A DNA stretch of 64,000 nt, from contig NZ_UTBZ01000026.1 in NCBI RefSeq assembly GCF_900580865.1, positions 1 through 64,000 on the forward strand. Reading direction: 5' to 3'. This document shows, piece after piece, positions 63,424-64,000 of this stretch (positions within the stretch are counted from its first letter, which is position 1; each line of letters begins with the position of its first letter). The notes under the pieces were generated by a model. That model saw only the letters and a program-made list of their open reading frames with translations, was not told the DNA's origin and made no database searches. Source of the DNA: Pseudomonas viridiflava. GTDB lineage: Bacteria > Pseudomonadota > Gammaproteobacteria > Pseudomonadales > Pseudomonadaceae. Made by a program: the position numbers and the translations under genes.

Positions 63424-63729
63424 TTATTCCGCCGGCACCAAGGCCTGCAGGTCTTCTTTCTTGGCGGTCGGATCGAAGGCGATGCCCTTCTCGGTCAGCC
63501 ATTCTTTCAACTGGGGAACCTTCATTTTCAGAGGGTCGGTTTCCGGGGCTTCCTGCTCATTGCCGTCGGATACCTTGATGCCAGCCGCTTGGTAGGCATC
63601 GACGATATCCGGGGCATCGCCATCGACGACCACCTCGGTAGCGGAGCCGATGACACCGAAGAATTCGCTCAGCAGGCGATAGCACACGCCGCGCTCTTTG
63701 CCTGGCTTGTCCGTGTAGATCACTTTCAT
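63424..63729 (-). CDS. Small phage protein with HeH/LEM-like C terminus
   Basis: 101 aa. The C-terminal KVPQLKEWLTEKGIAFDPTA, followed by KKEDLQALVPAE, is the HeH/LEM-type helix-extended-loop-helix motif that binds nucleic acid or protein. Between capsid and connector. Confidence 0.72.
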   Translation of the reverse strand: MKVIYTDKPGKERGVCYRLLSEFFGVIGSATEVVVDGDAPDIVDAYQAAGIKVSDGNEQEAPETDPLKMKVPQLKEWLTEKGIAFDPTAKKEDLQALVPAE

Positions 63730-63784
63730 AAGTCACCTCAAAAGCAACCCGGCGCCATACGGGCGCCAGGTTGTGTGGGCCGAG

Positions 63785-64000
63785 TTACGGCGTGGTGGTA
63801 CCGCTGATCACAGCGGCGAATGGGACCTGCTTGCGGCTGAACACGCGCTGCCAGTTGGCTGCGGCGGCGTATTGGGTCGCGGTCGGGCTGAGGTTCTGAG
63901 CCTCGGAGCCTTTCCAGCTGAAACCAGCAGGCTGGAGGATGTAGGTCTTCCGCTCCCACAGCACTTCCGCACCGCCGCCGTTGCCGCCGCCCGGCTTACG
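63785..64000 (-). CDS. Major capsid protein, C-terminal part (runs off the window)
   Basis: The last 71 codons and the TAA are present. WERKTYILQPAGFSWKGSEA and TQYAAAANWQRVFSRKQVPF are typical of the end of phage major coat proteins of this lambda-like group. The rest lies beyond 64000. Confidence 0.8.
   Translation of the reverse strand, partial: RKPGGGNGGGAEVLWERKTYILQPAGFSWKGSEAQNLSPTATQYAAAANWQRVFSRKQVPFAAVISGTTTP

Noticed and set aside
63738..63959. 73-codon minus-strand frame
   Set aside because: Overlaps the capsid C terminus in another frame. The capsid frame ends at 63785 and carries recognisable sequence.

Overview
The window is from a Pseudomonas chromosome, most likely the P. 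fluorescens group. The evidence is the Pseudomonas-type REP sequences (GCGAGC..GCTCGCGAAGGGG and the TAGGAGCTGCCGAAGGCTGCG palindrome type), an Hxc-ordered type II secretion cluster, a 3' end of tRNA-Pro(GGG) used as an attachment site, and a lambda-like prophage of a kind common in this group.

Region 1 (1-11.7 kb, core-like) holds an 11-gene type II secretion cluster. Seven genes (gspG-K-L-M-D-E-F) read leftwards. gspI, gspH and gspJ read rightwards, with gspC reversed between gspI and gspH. The order matches the P. aeruginosa Hxc system, and the secretin has its own lipobox, as HxcQ does. A NADAR-family gene and a small YceK-like lipoprotein follow.

Region 2 (12.2-38.6 kb) is a 26-kb genomic island bounded by two identical 47-bp copies of the tRNA-Pro(GGG) 3' end. 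It starts with a broken integrase and ends with a broken plasmid/ICE-type gene. Between them is a catabolic gene set: pirin + old yellow enzyme; SDR + GntR regulator; a CRYL1-like 3-hydroxyacid dehydrogenase + BKACE (DUF849) + MFS + UxaA dehydratase operon; an MFS transporter + SCP2/alpha-beta hydrolase fusion; a dihydroxyacetophenone-dioxygenase-like cupin; a luciferase-like monooxygenase with a stop-interrupted SnoaL protein; and a cyclase + iron-type alcohol dehydrogenase + SDR operon. An esterase completes the set, together with three LysR and one LacI regulator. Three families of palindromic operator-like sites can be read directly and link these units into regulons.

Region 3 (38.6 kb to the right edge) is a prophage inserted at the same tRNA end. 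The second 47-bp repeat is not followed by a complete tRNA, so the intact tRNA and probably the integrase lie beyond the window. From left to right it holds small hypothetical genes, a tight two-gene operon for a secreted metzincin-type metalloprotease and a secreted NlpC/P60-like protein, and a gene under a LexA box. Next come the lysis module (spanin pair Rz/Rz1, SleB-type hydrolase) and a lambda-like tail and head module read leftwards: tail fibre, J, I, K, L, M, H, G/GT with a GGGAAAC slippery site, V, U, Z, connectors, capsid. Accessory 'moron' genes are inserted in the tail module: a membrane protein, a lipoprotein, a HEPN protein coupled to an unknown helical protein, and a secreted protein made of three copies of one repeat.

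The best candidates for undescribed systems are the secreted peptidase pair (39.3-42.1 kb), the HEPN cassette between tail genes K and I (53.0-54.1 kb) and the GntR-linked BKACE/CRYL1/UxaA pathway (16.4-23.3 kb). Functions are assigned from motif and family recognition by eye; no database search was possible.
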